A DNA stretch of 64,000 nt from positions 1-64,000 of the forward strand of contig PHEW01000004.1 in NCBI GenBank assembly GCA_002841315.1, given 5' to 3'. A model generated the notes under the pieces. The model had not been told where the DNA came from. It saw nothing but the letters and a program-made list of their open reading frames with translations, and did not search any database. Origin of the DNA: Actinobacteria bacterium HGW-Actinobacteria-4. GTDB lineage: Bacteria; Actinomycetota; Actinomycetes; Actinomycetales; Demequinaceae. This document shows, one piece after another, positions 43,600-53,339 of the stretch; within the stretch, counting starts at the first letter, position 1, and each line of letters starts with the position of its first letter. The translations under genes and the position numbers were made by a program.

Positions 43600-46500
43600 A
43601 TGACGCAGCCCGTGGAGTGCGTCGAGTACGCCGAGCTCCATGCTCACAGTGCTTTCAGCTTCCTGGACGGCGCGAGCCAGCCCGAAGAGATGGCCGCGGA
43701 GGCTGGCCGGCTGGGCCTCAGCGCGCTCGCCATCACCGATCACGATGGCCTTTACGGCGCGGTGCGGTTCGCCAACGCGGCGCGTGCGGTGGGACTGCCC
43801 ACGGTGTTCGGAGCGGAACTGCACCTTCCCGCGCCCGTGGGTCCAGGCGGCGCGCCCGTGCTGGACGCGCCCACGGGAGTGCCCGACCCTCGCTCGACCC
43901 ACCTGGTGGTGCTCGCGCGCGGCCCCGCCGGGTACGCGCGGCTCAGCCACGCGATCGGCATGGGACACCTGGCCGCAGGGGAGAAGGGCGCGGCTCACTA
44001 CACGCTCGAATCCCTCGCGGAGCAGGCAGCGGGGCAGTGGCTGGTCTTGACGGGGTGCCGCAAGGGCGCGGTACGCAGGGCGCTTGCCGGCATCGGCGTG
44101 CCCGGAGCGAGCCTCAATGGCGCCGATGCCATGGCCGGGGCGGTCTCGCGCGAGGGCTTTGCGGCGGCGCGGGCGGAGGTGGACAGATTGGTCGCGCTAT
44201 TCGGCCACGACAACGTCGCGGTGGAGATCACTGAGGGCGGCGATCCCTTCGACTCGGAGCGCAACGCCGCCCTCGCGGACCTTGCCTTCGACGCCGGGCT
44301 ACCGCTCGTGGCAACCACCAACGCCCATTACGCAACCCCTCGCGATGCGGACCTCGCGGCGGCGCTGGCTGCGGTGCGAGCCCGCTCCTCGCTGGATGAG
44401 ATGGACGGCTGGCTCCCAGCATCGTCCGGACTGCACCTGCGTAGCGCCGCAGAAATGCTCTACCGCCACCGGCGCCACCCCCAAGCGGTGACCACGGCCG
44501 CGAAGCTCGCCGCCGAATGCGCCTTTGACCTTCATCTGGTGGCACCTAACCTGCCGCCCTACCCGGTCCCTGAAGGGCATAACGAGGCCTCGTGGCTGCG
44601 AGAACTCACGCGTCGCGGCGCCACCGAGCGCTACGGTTCGCGCGAAGCAGAGCGGGTTCCGGGGGCCTGGAAGCAGATCGACCGCGAGCTGGACGTGATC
44701 GAGGCGCTCGACTTTCCCGGCTACTTCCTGATCGTTCACGACATCGTGAGCTTCTGCCGCGAGAACGACATCCTGTGCCAGGGGCGCGGCTCGGCTGCCA
44801 ACAGCGCTGTGTGTTACGCGCTAGGAGTGACCGCGGTGGATGCCGTCACCCACGGACTGCTGTTCGAGCGCTTCTTGGCTGCCGAACGCGACGGGCCGCC
44901 AGACATCGACGTGGACATCGAGTCGGACCGCCGCGAAGAGGTGATCCAGTACGTGTTCCAGCGCTTTGGGCGCATCAATGCCGCGATGGTCGCGAACGTC
45001 ATCCAGTACCGGCCACGCTCCGCCGTGCGAGACGCCGCGAAGGCGCTGGGATACGACGTGGGCCAGCAGGACGCGTGGTCCTCGAGCATCGACCGGTGGG
45101 GAGACCTGCGCGTGCCGGTGGAGGCCCAGCAGGAGTGGGCAGCCAAGCAGCGCGACGCGATGTGGCCTGAGCCGCCTCCCACGAGCGACCTTGACCACAT
45201 CCCCGCGCCAGTGCTGGACCTCGCGGACCGCTTCATGCGGCTCCCGCGACACCTGGGGATTCACCCCGGCGGCATGGTGCTGTGCGACCGGCCCGTCATT
45301 GACGTGTGCCCCGTGGAATGGGGGCGCATGCCCGGGCGCACCGTGCTCCAGTGGGACAAAGACGATTGCGCCGATGCCGGGCTCGTGAAGTTCGATCTGC
45401 TGGGGCTCGGGATGCTCTCGGCGCTCAAGTACGCCTTTGGGTACATCCGCGAGACCCAGGGCCTTGAGGTGGGCCTGCATTCACTGCCCCAAGAGGACCC
45501 CGAGGTCTACGACCTCCTGTGCGCCGCTAACACCGTTGGCGTGTTTCAGGTGGAGTCACGTGCGCAGCAGGCCACACTGCCGCGCCTGCGCCCGCGTCGG
45601 TTCTACGACATCGTGATCGAGGTGGCGCTGATCCGCCCTGGTCCCATCCAGGGCGGTGCGGTCCACCCCTATATCAATCGCGTGAGGGGACGCGAGGAGG
45701 TCACCTACCTGCACCCGTTGCTTGAGCCGGCCCTCAAGAAGACCATGGGCATCCCGTTGTTCCAAGAGCAGCTGATGCAGATGGCGATGGACGCGGCAGG
45801 GTTCGACGGCACCCTCGCTGACCAGTTGCGCCGGGCGATGGGCTCCAAGCGCAGCCCGGAGCGCATGGAGGCGCTGCGTGCGCGCTTCCTGGTGGGTGCC
45901 AACGGGAAGGGCGTCCCGGCGGACGTAGCGCTCCAGATCTTCGACAAACTCAAAGCCTTTGCGGACTTTGGCTTTCCCGAGTCTCACTCGTTCTCCTTTG
46001 CCTACTTGGTCTATGCGTCCTCGTGGCTCAAGGTGCGCCAGCCCGCCGCGTTCTACGCGGGACTGCTTGCCGCCCAGCCCATGGGGTTCTACTCGCCGCA
46101 GTCGTTGGCCGCCGATGCCCGCCGTCACGGCCAGACGGTGCTGCGCCCGTGCGTGACGCGCTCCGAGGTGTTGGCCCGCGTGGAACGGCTTGAGGAGCCG
46201 GCACCGGAGCCGGGGGAGCGGCGCGAGGATCTGGCGCGGTTGTCCCACGTTGACCCCACGCTCGCGGTGCGCATGGGTCTCGTCGCGGTGCGCGGGCTCG
46301 GCAAGGATGCCGCGCAGGCCATTGTGGACGCTCGCGCTGACGGGCCGTTCGTGTCCGTCACTGACATGGCGCGGCGGGTGAGGGTGAGGCCGGCTGGGGT
46401 CAAGGGCGAGGCCGGGCTTGCACCCGAACGCGGGCTCACTACCGCTCAGTGGGAGACGCTTGCCACGGCGGGCGCGCTCGAGTCGCTGGGAATCACCCGG

Positions 46501-47010
46501 CGCGAGGGGCTGTGGGCCGCGGGTGCGTTGTCCCGCGAGGGCCCGGACACGCTCGAAGGGGCTTCCACCGGAATCCAGGCGCCCACACTGCCAGGCATGA
46601 GCATGGTAGAGCAGGCGGTTGCCGACGTCTGGGCGGCCGGAGTGTCCCCGGACAGCTACCCCACGGTGTTTGTGCGTGAAGGGCTCGACAAGCACGGCGT
46701 GCTGCGCGTCAAAGACGTCATCACCCACGAGGCCGAGCGGCGCATCACCGTGGCTGGAGTAGTCACTCACCGTCAGCGACCCGGCACCGCACGCGGCGTC
46801 ACGTTCCTGTCCCTCGAGGACGAGACAGGCTTCTTGAACGTGATCTGCTCGGTGGGGGTGTGGAAGAGGTTCCAGGCGGTGGCGCGGCGGTCACCGGGAC
46901 TCGTGGTGCGCGGGCGCATCGAACGCGCCGACGGCGCCACCAACCTGGTGGCCGAACACCTGGCACCGCTGTCCCTCAAAGTGGCAACCACCTCGCGCGA
47001 CTTTCGCTGA
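43600..47010 (+). CDS. dnaE2: Error-prone DNA polymerase DnaE2
   Basis: A C-family replicative-type polymerase of 1136 aa used for damage-induced mutagenesis. The PHP domain starts with AELHAHSAFSFLDGASQPEE. The active site contains GRGSAANSAVCYALGVTAVD and PPDIDVDIESDRREE with the metal-binding Asp pair. GIHPGGMVLCDRPVIDVCP, fingers (FGFPESHSFSFAYLVYASSWL) and a C-terminal OB domain (ITVAGVVTHRQRPGTARGVTFLSLED) are in the usual order. The C-terminal beta-clamp motif of DnaE1 is not apparent, consistent with dependence on ImuB. Regulated by the SOS box upstream of imuA'. Confidence 0.96.
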   Translation: MTQPVECVEYAELHAHSAFSFLDGASQPEEMAAEAGRLGLSALAITDHDGLYGAVRFANAARAVGLPTVFGAELHLPAPVGPGGAPVLDAPTGVPDPRSTHLVVLARGPAGYARLSHAIGMGHLAAGEKGAAHYTLESLAEQAAGQWLVLTGCRKGAVRRALAGIGVPGASLNGADAMAGAVSREGFAAARAEVDRLVALFGHDNVAVEITEGGDPFDSERNAALADLAFDAGLPLVATTNAHYATPRDADLAAALAAVRARSSLDEMDGWLPASSGLHLRSAAEMLYRHRRHPQAVTTAAKLAAECAFDLHLVAPNLPPYPVPEGHNEASWLRELTRRGATERYGSREAERVPGAWKQIDRELDVIEALDFPGYFLIVHDIVSFCRENDILCQGRGSAANSAVCYALGVTAVDAVTHGLLFERFLAAERDGPPDIDVDIESDRREEVIQYVFQRFGRINAAMVANVIQYRPRSAVRDAAKALGYDVGQQDAWSSSIDRWGDLRVPVEAQQEWAAKQRDAMWPEPPPTSDLDHIPAPVLDLADRFMRLPRHLGIHPGGMVLCDRPVIDVCPVEWGRMPGRTVLQWDKDDCADAGLVKFDLLGLGMLSALKYAFGYIRETQGLEVGLHSLPQEDPEVYDLLCAANTVGVFQVESRAQQATLPRLRPRRFYDIVIEVALIRPGPIQGGAVHPYINRVRGREEVTYLHPLLEPALKKTMGIPLFQEQLMQMAMDAAGFDGTLADQLRRAMGSKRSPERMEALRARFLVGANGKGVPADVALQIFDKLKAFADFGFPESHSFSFAYLVYASSWLKVRQPAAFYAGLLAAQPMGFYSPQSLAADARRHGQTVLRPCVTRSEVLARVERLEEPAPEPGERREDLARLSHVDPTLAVRMGLVAVRGLGKDAAQAIVDARADGPFVSVTDMARRVRVRPAGVKGEAGLAPERGLTTAQWETLATAGALESLGITRREGLWAAGALSREGPDTLEGASTGIQAPTLPGMSMVEQAVADVWAAGVSPDSYPTVFVREGLDKHGVLRVKDVITHEAERRITVAGVVTHRQRPGTARGVTFLSLEDETGFLNVICSVGVWKRFQAVARRSPGLVVRGRIERADGATNLVAEHLAPLSLKVATTSRDFR

Positions 47011-47045
47011 GGCTCACGGTGCTAGAAACAGCGCGAGCCTCAGCG
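47005..47045 (+). terminator. Hairpin at the end of the mutasome operon
   Basis: Perfect 11-bp arms CGCTGAGGCTC (47005-47015) and GAGCCTCAGCG (47035-47045) enclose a 19-nt loop and include the dnaE2 stop codon. There is no T-run; it could end transcription, or act for both this operon and the convergent lipoprotein gene. Confidence 0.5.
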
Positions 47046-47076
47046 CAAGAAGACACCCAGTAAGCGGCACAGATTG

Positions 47077-47643
47077 CTAAGGATTGAGCAGCAACTCCGC
47101 CCCCTGGCGGGCCAGGTCAAAGTTGATCGATCCATCGGTGTCGATCACAAAGATCTGGAAGTAGTAGTGCTCTCCACCTGGATCCACGAGCAGGCCACCG
47201 TCGTTGGTGCTTTCTGCCCGCGCGCCCAGACCGTCAATGGGGCCTGTGCCAAAGTCATCCGTCGCGATGGCGGCGTCCCACTGATCAATTGGCCATGCCC
47301 ACGCGGACAGGGTGCGTCCGTTGTTGTCAGCCGTCCAGCTACAGCTTCCCAGCATGTTCCCGGCGGCTCCTGATGCACGAGGCTCGCGCAGCTCGTCTGC
47401 GAGCAACGCGGCCACACGTTCGGCGCCAAGAAGGGCACAGACGTCGACCTCTCCGCCGGGATCCACCGCAGGCGCTTCGGCCTGAACTTCGTCCTCGATA
47501 ATCTCGGCTACATCGATGTCTGCGATGGCCTCAAAGGACTCCGCTTCTTCGGCTGAGCAGGCGGCAAGGACAAGTGCCCCCGCCATGATCATCGCAGCAA
47601 GTGTCATGGCACGGGTGCGTCGATTGATCGTGGAGGTTTGCAA
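47077..47643 (-). CDS. Hypothetical secreted lipoprotein
   Basis: A 188-aa lipoprotein. The signal sequence (INRRTRAMTLAAMIMAGALVLAAC) ends in a lipobox LAAC with Cys at about residue 29; the mature protein begins with an acidic stretch (EEAESFEAIADIDVAEIIED). Two further Cys (VCALLGAE and GSCSWTAD) could form a disulfide. The CALLG...CSW layout resembles DUF3558-type mycobacterial lipoproteins. It starts with TTG 47643, which has GGAAGG 7 bases upstream. Confidence 0.78.
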   Translation of the reverse strand: MQTSTINRRTRAMTLAAMIMAGALVLAACSAEEAESFEAIADIDVAEIIEDEVQAEAPAVDPGGEVDVCALLGAERVAALLADELREPRASGAAGNMLGSCSWTADNNGRTLSAWAWPIDQWDAAIATDDFGTGPIDGLGARAESTNDGGLLVDPGGEHYYFQIFVIDTDGSINFDLARQGAELLLNP

Positions 47644-47740
47644 AGGGGGACCTTCCGGTAAGAGCGGATCGCGTGGCGCAACCCGTTCATTGACCGTACC
47701 AGTGGTCCAAAGGCCTGGTAGACGGGGTTCTCAGGGAGCG

Positions 47741-48952
47741 CTACCGATGCGCGCGGGAGTTCGACATTGCTTGGGCAAGTATCGCGAGCACCACACCGGC
47801 CACCACCACGAGCCCCAAACCGGTGCGCAGGCTCGTGGCGTCGGCGATGATGCCCACCACGAAAGGGGACAGGATGAAACCTACTCGCAGCGCCCAGCTG
47901 ACGATCGTCAGTCCAGTGCCGTTGCGGAACCCCGGTAGTTCGTCGGCCGCATGCATGGCTGCTGGAATCGTGGTCGCCACGCCAAGCCCGGCGAGCCCAA
48001 AGCCAATGATGGTGAGCGGGATCGAGGGGAATGCGAGCGCGAGGCCCATGCCCACCGCGGTGATGAGACCGCCCACACGCACTACGGTGCGCTGGCCGTA
48101 AAGATCGGTGAGGCGGTCGCCCACCATCCGCCCCACGAAGTGCATGGCCATCAGGGCTACGAATCCGAACGACGCCACAGTAGCTCCGGCGCCGAGTTCG
48201 TCAAACAGGTAGCTCGCAGACCACGAGATGCCGGAGTCCTCGACCCAAGCTCCAGCGATGGCGACCAACGACAGCATGCCGAGCGTGACCCACACCGCTC
48301 GCGACACGCGCGGGAACGCGCGTTGCTTGGTCTCGCCAGGGGTCACCGGGGATTCCGGTTCTGGACCGCGCAGCAGAAGCTGGTAGCCATAGAGGTTGAC
48401 GGCGATGAGTAGCACCGCGACGCCCGCGAGGTGCACAGCGACGGGAATCTTGAGACCAGCGGCCACACCGCCCATGAGCCCGCCCAGCACGGCACCTACG
48501 CTCCACATCGCGTGGAAGGAATTCACGATGGTGCGGCCGTACTCGCGCTGGACTCGCAGTCCATGGGAGTTCTGTGCGACGTCCACCCACGAGTCGATGG
48601 CTCCGAGCGCAAACAGCAGCAATGCAAACACGATGCCGTTGGGCGCGAGCGGCACCAGTGCAGCGGCACCGGCCATGGCGATCATCGCGGTTACGCCTAC
48701 GCGAGCCGACGTGAAGCGGCGGATCAGCGCCGCGGCGGTAAGTCCCAAGGCGAGCGCTCCCAAGCCGCCGAACATCACGGCCGTGCCGAACTCTCCGTAG
48801 GTGAGTCCAATCGACGTGCGGATCTCTGGATAGCGCGGAGCGAGGTTGGCCCACACCAGTCCGTTTGACATGAAGATGAGGGTTACGCCTAGTCGTGCAC
48901 GCCGCAATCGCATGGCGGCAGCAGCGTCAAGGTGGGCGAGAGATGCGGTCAC
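47741..48952 (-). CDS. MFS transporter
   Basis: A 403-aa permease with about 12 hydrophobic segments. Helix 1 contains GVTLIFMSNGLVWANLAPRYPEI and the family feature VGDRLTDLYGQRTVVRVGG occurs in the central loop. The fucose-permease-like N-terminus (LAPRYPEIR) is common in actinobacterial MFS proteins annotated as possible efflux or sugar carriers; the substrate is unknown. GTG 48952 has AGGAAG 5-6 bases upstream. No regulator is adjacent. Confidence 0.88.
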   Translation of the reverse strand: MTASLAHLDAAAAMRLRRARLGVTLIFMSNGLVWANLAPRYPEIRTSIGLTYGEFGTAVMFGGLGALALGLTAAALIRRFTSARVGVTAMIAMAGAAALVPLAPNGIVFALLLFALGAIDSWVDVAQNSHGLRVQREYGRTIVNSFHAMWSVGAVLGGLMGGVAAGLKIPVAVHLAGVAVLLIAVNLYGYQLLLRGPEPESPVTPGETKQRAFPRVSRAVWVTLGMLSLVAIAGAWVEDSGISWSASYLFDELGAGATVASFGFVALMAMHFVGRMVGDRLTDLYGQRTVVRVGGLITAVGMGLALAFPSIPLTIIGFGLAGLGVATTIPAAMHAADELPGFRNGTGLTIVSWALRVGFILSPFVVGIIADATSLRTGLGLVVVAGVVLAILAQAMSNSRAHR

Positions 48953-49044
48953 GGCGGCTTCCTGGATCAGGCGGAATGTTAACGCGAACGAGCGGGTGAT
49001 TTGAGACCACTGTACCCCTGGCGTCGCTCGCGCTTTCGCTACTC

Positions 49045-49821
49045 CTACGCGACCACGAGACTTAACACCAGCGCGCTAATGATCAGCGTCTGCATCGAGT
49101 GTGTAATGATGCCGAACCACGCGCTGCGATAGCGATGGGTGGTGTACGAAAAGACAGTGGAGGCCAGGAAGGTATTGGCCATGGTCCAAGGTTGGTGCAC
49201 GTGATACAGCGCAAAGAGCACAGAGTTGACGATCCACCCACGATTGCCGAAGGCGCCGTACATGCGAGGCAGAAGCAGCCCGCGAAACAGGAGTTCCTCA
49301 CCAAGCACGGTGTTGAACACGAGCATCACGACCACGAGGGCGAACCATCCCCAGTTGCCCGCAAAGAAATCGGCGCCAGCATCGGTCTGAAGCACGAGCG
49401 CCAAGTTTCGTTCGTCTGGACCGGCACTGATGCTCGGGATAGCCTGCGTGGCCGTGAGAACGAGGATCGCCGGGATGAGCATCCACCACGCGCGACGCGA
49501 CCTCACCTCACGCCGCGGGCTGTACGGGACCTGGAGCCACAGCGCCTCGCGCACCACGGGCCACCGCAGGGTTCCTTGTTCGCGGTACACCAAGAAGGCG
49601 ACCATGAGGAACTGCCAGATGAGGGCACACGTCAGTGCGAGCAGAATTCCTCGCAGGAGGCCGTTGCCGTCGTTCCACTTGCTGGCAAGCCATGGGGCAA
49701 TTACCCAGGCCCCAGCGCCCATGGGCAAGGTCGCGACCGCCCAGGTAACCAGGATGCGGCGGACGGAGTACTGGGCGATCGGTTGCACAAGCGCGGATGG
49801 CGCGGAAGAGGTGATGGTCAT
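49045..49821 (-). CDS. CPBP family intramembrane glutamic endopeptidase
   Basis: A 258-aa membrane protein with six to eight helices. The Abi/CPBP catalytic motif EELLFRGLLLPRM is near residue 174, followed by SVLFALYHVHQPW with the His ligands. Such proteases are linked to CAAX-like processing and bacteriocin self-protection in other bacteria; the role here is unknown. The extended N-terminal half (about 130 residues, four helices) precedes the CPBP core. ATG 49821 lies 7 bases after TAGTCT on the minus strand, the leaderless pattern. Confidence 0.88.
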   Translation of the reverse strand: MTITSSAPSALVQPIAQYSVRRILVTWAVATLPMGAGAWVIAPWLASKWNDGNGLLRGILLALTCALIWQFLMVAFLVYREQGTLRWPVVREALWLQVPYSPRREVRSRRAWWMLIPAILVLTATQAIPSISAGPDERNLALVLQTDAGADFFAGNWGWFALVVVMLVFNTVLGEELLFRGLLLPRMYGAFGNRGWIVNSVLFALYHVHQPWTMANTFLASTVFSYTTHRYRSAWFGIITHSMQTLIISALVLSLVVA

Positions 49822-50032
49822 GGCATTGAGACTACGGACGCGGCCGCCGTCGCAGCGTCACCCGCAGGAGTGAACACCGTCGTTCGCAAGGACGATTCAA
49901 GGCGCTCGAATCCATCGGCCATCGGGACGATCCGGCGGCCACTGTGGGGCCATCGGGGTTTCCGCGCCACTCACGCCGCGTGCTACGATTACGGTCGCGC
50001 TGAGAGACCATTGAGGGCTCCCAGTACACCTT

Positions 50033-50119
50033 GTCCGGGTGGCGGAATTGGCAGACGCGCTAGCTTGAGGTGCTAGTGCCTTCACGGGCGTGGGGGTTCA
50101 AGTCCCCCCTCGGACACCA
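50033..50119 (+). tRNA. tRNA-Leu (anticodon GAG)
   Basis: An 87-nt class II tRNA with CCA encoded (50117-50119). The acceptor pairs GTCCGGG with CTCGGAC. The D-arm has TGGCAGA, the anticodon stem CTAGC/GCTAG closes loop TTGAGGT with GAG at positions 34-36, a long variable arm follows, and the T-arm is GGGGGTTCAAGTCCCCC. Upstream, TACGAT at 49984-49989 is a possible -10. A terminator follows at 50136-50167. Confidence 0.97.
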
Positions 50120-50135
50120 GCAGTTGACACACAAG

Positions 50136-50167
50136 AAAGCGGGCCCACCCTGAGGTGAGCCCGCTTT
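50136..50167. terminator. Bidirectional terminator between tRNA-Leu and hppA
   Basis: Arms AAAGCGGGCCCACC (50136-50149) and GGTGAGCCCGCTTT (50154-50167), 13 of 14 paired, have a 4-nt loop. T-runs occur on both sides (TTTTCT on plus; TTTCTTG on minus). It serves both the tRNA and the convergent hppA gene. Confidence 0.85.
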
Positions 50168-50179
50168 TCTCGTGGAGGA

Positions 50180-52405
50180 CTAGACGAGGCTGAACGAGAC
50201 GGCCACGCCGGCTACAACAATGGCCTCCATGCTCATCAGCTTGACGAGGATGTTGAGACTGGGCCCAGAGGTGTCCTTGAAGGGGTCACCGACTGTGTCG
50301 CCGATCACGGCGGCCTTGTGGGCCTCGGAGCCCTTGCCTCCAAAGTGTCCCTCTTCAATGTGCTTCTTGGCGTTGTCCCACGCGCCGCCCGAGTTGGCCA
50401 TGAACATCGACAGCGAGAAGCCCGCGGCGCCGCCTCCGGCGAGGAGGCCAAGGACGCCGGGGACGCCAAAGATGAGCCCCACCACGACCGGCGCAGCGAT
50501 GGCCAGAATCGAGGGCAGCATCATCTCGCGCTGCGCTGCCTTGGTAGAGATGCGCACGCAGGCCGCGTAATCCGGGTCTGCTTTTCCGGTCATGATGCCC
50601 GGAATCTCGCGGAACTGGCGGCGAACCTCGTCGACCATCAGCCCGGCTGCGCGCCCCACCGCCTTCATGGTGAGTCCGCTGAACACAAACGCGAGCATCG
50701 CGCCCACGAACATGCCCACCACCACCTTGGGGTTAATGAGCACCACCTCGTAGTTGTCCATCATGTCCATGAGATCGAACCGTCCCAGCTCGACGATGCC
50801 ATCGTCTCCCGAGACCTCCACGCCGTTGGGGAACGCATAAGCGTTGCCCTTCTCGAGCACGTGCCGGATCGCGATCTTGACTTCTTCGACATATGACGCG
50901 AGCAGCGCGATGCCCGTCAGCGCCGCAGAGCCGATCGCGAATCCCTTGCCGGTCGCAGCAGTGGTGTTGCCGAGCGCGTCGAGGGCGTCGGTGCGCTGGC
51001 GAACCTCGGGCGGGAGGCCCGCCATCTCGGCGTTGCCGCCTGCGTTGTCCGCGATGGGCCCGTAGGCGTCTGTGGCGAGAGTGATGCCCAGAGTGCTCAG
51101 CATGCCGACGGCAGCGATGCCGATGCCGTACAGGCCAAGGCCGATGCCGTCGGTCGAGAACTGGTATCCGGAGCCAAAGTAGAACGCCATCGAGATGCCG
51201 CTCACCACAGCTAGGACGGGGATGGCGACAGACAGCATGCCCTCGCCTAGGCCGCTGATGATGACGGTCGCGGGTCCGGTCTTGGCCTGCTCGGCAATGC
51301 GTTGGGTGGGCCTGTACGCCTGCGAGGTGAAGTGCTCAGCGGCCCGCCCGATGACGATGCCGATCAACAAGCCCACCACGAGCGCTAGCCACAGTCCAAC
51401 GAAGTTTGGTAGTCCCATCGCCCACAAGATGAAGAAGGAGGTAACTGCGATCATCACCGCACTGCCGTTGACGCCGCGGCCAAGGGCGGCGAGGAGCTCC
51501 TTGCTGGAGGCTCCTTCTCGGGTCCGAACAAAGAACACGCCGATGATCGACAACAAGGTCCCGACGGCACCGATGACCATCGGAGCCAATACGGCTTGGA
51601 GCTGAACCTCGGAGCCCGTGTGGACGTACGCGGCTGCACCCAGTGCCGCGCTAGCAAGGATCACGCCCACATAGGACTCGTAGAGGTCCGCGCCCATGCC
51701 AGCGACGTCACCCACGTTGTCGCCCACGTTGTCCGCAATGGTCGCGGGGTTGCGTGCGTCGTCCTCCGGGATGCCAGCCTCAGTTTTGCCGACCAAGTCG
51801 GCCCCAACATCGGCCGCCTTGGTGAAGATACCGCCACCCACGCGGGCAAACAGCGATTGCACGGCGGCACCCATGCCGAACGTCAGCATGGTGGTGGTGA
51901 TGACGATGAGGTTGTGGGAGTCGTCAAGTGGGTAGAACCAGCTGAGTACCAGGAACCACGCCGCGACGTCGAGCAGGCCAAGGCCCACCACGACGAGCCC
52001 CATCACCGCGCCACTACGGAAGGCGACACGCAAGCCCGCGTTGAGGGAGTGGCGGGCGGCGTTCGCTGTGCGTGCCGAGGCGAACGTTGCGGTACGCATG
52101 CCGATGAAGCCAGCAAGCGCGGAGAAGAACCCGCCCGTGAGGAAGGCGAAGGGCACCCAGGGGTTCTGCAGATGGAAGACGTACGCAAGGATCGCGAAGA
52201 CTCCTGTGAGCGCCGCGAACACGATGCCGACCACCTTGTACTGCTGCTTCAAGTACGCGAGTGCCCCTTCGCGCACGTGGGCAGCGATACGCGCCATCGT
52301 GACGGTGCCTTCGCTCTCTTTCATCATCTGCTTGAAGAAGTAGTACGCCGCGCCTAGCGCCATGACGGACGCGACGGGGACAAGCCAGAACCAAAGGGTG
52401 ATCAC
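50180..52405 (-). CDS. hppA: Membrane-bound proton/sodium-translocating pyrophosphatase
   Basis: A pump of about 741 aa that couples PPi hydrolysis to cation export, with about 16 transmembrane helices. The substrate motifs are [20 protein letters not shown] and [19 protein letters not shown]. The segment [19 protein letters not shown] has Ala and Gly at the two positions (460 and 463 in the usual numbering) that mark K+-dependent enzymes; K+-independent ones have Lys and Thr. Whether it pumps H+ or Na+ is not settled. GTG 52405 gives the usual short N-terminus; the longer frame starts in the upstream gene. Confidence 0.93.
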   Translation of the reverse strand: MITLWFWLVPVASVMALGAAYYFFKQMMKESEGTVTMARIAAHVREGALAYLKQQYKVVGIVFAALTGVFAILAYVFHLQNPWVPFAFLTGGFFSALAGFIGMRTATFASARTANAARHSLNAGLRVAFRSGAVMGLVVVGLGLLDVAAWFLVLSWFYPLDDSHNLIVITTTMLTFGMGAAVQSLFARVGGGIFTKAADVGADLVGKTEAGIPEDDARNPATIADNVGDNVGDVAGMGADLYESYVGVILASAALGAAAYVHTGSEVQLQAVLAPMVIGAVGTLLSIIGVFFVRTREGASSKELLAALGRGVNGSAVMIAVTSFFILWAMGLPNFVGLWLALVVGLLIGIVIGRAAEHFTSQAYRPTQRIAEQAKTGPATVIISGLGEGMLSVAIPVLAVVSGISMAFYFGSGYQFSTDGIGLGLYGIGIAAVGMLSTLGITLATDAYGPIADNAGGNAEMAGLPPEVRQRTDALDALGNTTAATGKGFAIGSAALTGIALLASYVEEVKIAIRHVLEKGNAYAFPNGVEVSGDDGIVELGRFDLMDMMDNYEVVLINPKVVVGMFVGAMLAFVFSGLTMKAVGRAAGLMVDEVRRQFREIPGIMTGKADPDYAACVRISTKAAQREMMLPSILAIAAPVVVGLIFGVPGVLGLLAGGGAAGFSLSMFMANSGGAWDNAKKHIEEGHFGGKGSEAHKAAVIGDTVGDPFKDTSGPSLNILVKLMSMEAIVVAGVAVSFSLV

Positions 52406-52421
52406 AGTTGAGCCGTTTCTG

Positions 52422-53201
52422 CTAGTGGCCGAAGGTGGAAAGAGCTGAGCGCCACCAGGCGTAGTACTCGCGCTCAAGCCGGTCCTTGGATGGCATGGGG
52501 AAACTCACGAGAGACTGGGCGTCGCCCACGTAGAAGCCGTGCTCCACGGTGCGGAACAGGACATCTTGGGTCATCTGACGCATCACAGTCTTGGTGGGCT
52601 TCACTGGACCGGCGATGAGCTCACGCAGGCAGTCGCGGAGGTGGCCCAAGTTGGGATAGGGGAGGTCGTCTATGTCACGAGACGAAGGATCATCGTGAAG
52701 AGCGCCCAAGGTGAGGTCGCAGAACACGATGCGCGGCACGTTGACCGGCTGGGCAGGGTTAGTGATGAAATCGGTGAATTCCTGAGGGTCAAGGCGGCTC
52801 ACGATGCGAGGCGAGACGGGGCAGAACTCCTGGAAGAGATGAATCTGGGCGTCGCTCGTAGCCTCGTACGGCTGTGGAGACAAGGTGAGAACTCGGCCGT
52901 CTTCTGTCGCGAGGTGCAGTTTGAGCAACGCCGACGTCGGAATGTGCTCAAGCGTGCGGTAGATACTGAGGTAGATCGACGTCTTGGGGGAGCCGTCGGC
53001 ATGGGGAACGCAGCGATCATCGATGTCGCCAAGCGGGAAGAAGTCCGTCGACAACTGATCGCGATCAACGGAGAAAAAGATCGCCTGTCCACGGGAGCGC
53101 TTGGCACTACCGATGGCGTAATAGGAACCGAACTCGTCCGGGGGGAGCATCGAGGCGACCAGCGCCTCCGGGATGAGAGACAGGTAAAGATACGTCTTCA
53201 T
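52422..53201 (-). CDS. Conserved-looking hypothetical protein
   Basis: A 259-aa soluble protein, not recognised. It begins [20 protein letters not shown] and contains [48 protein letters not shown] and a final [15 protein letters not shown]. Aromatic and His-rich composition and the lack of membrane segments suggest an enzyme or binding protein. The start ATG 53201 has a good ribosome binding site (CCAGGAGT). It ends 17 bp before hppA on the same strand, so the two could share a transcript. Codon use is somewhat less GC-rich than neighbours. Confidence 0.75.
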   Translation of the reverse strand: MKTYLYLSLIPEALVASMLPPDEFGSYYAIGSAKRSRGQAIFFSVDRDQLSTDFFPLGDIDDRCVPHADGSPKTSIYLSIYRTLEHIPTSALLKLHLATEDGRVLTLSPQPYEATSDAQIHLFQEFCPVSPRIVSRLDPQEFTDFITNPAQPVNVPRIVFCDLTLGALHDDPSSRDIDDLPYPNLGHLRDCLRELIAGPVKPTKTVMRQMTQDVLFRTVEHGFYVGDAQSLVSFPMPSKDRLEREYYAWWRSALSTFGH

Positions 53202-53339
53202 GCGGCACTCCTGGCCTCCGCGGAACCTCCAGTGATCCCGTCACTTAGACGCTAATGACGCGCAAGGGGCTTCTCGGAGGACATAGGTCCCGAAGGTACG
53301 GCGCGCTGCGCGCCTCAGCGAAGCGGATAGCCTGTGAAG

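Noticed and set aside
45556-46770. 404-aa minus-strand ORF opposite dnaE2
   Set aside because: Antisense to conserved dnaE2 motifs, with shadow-type composition and no start signals.
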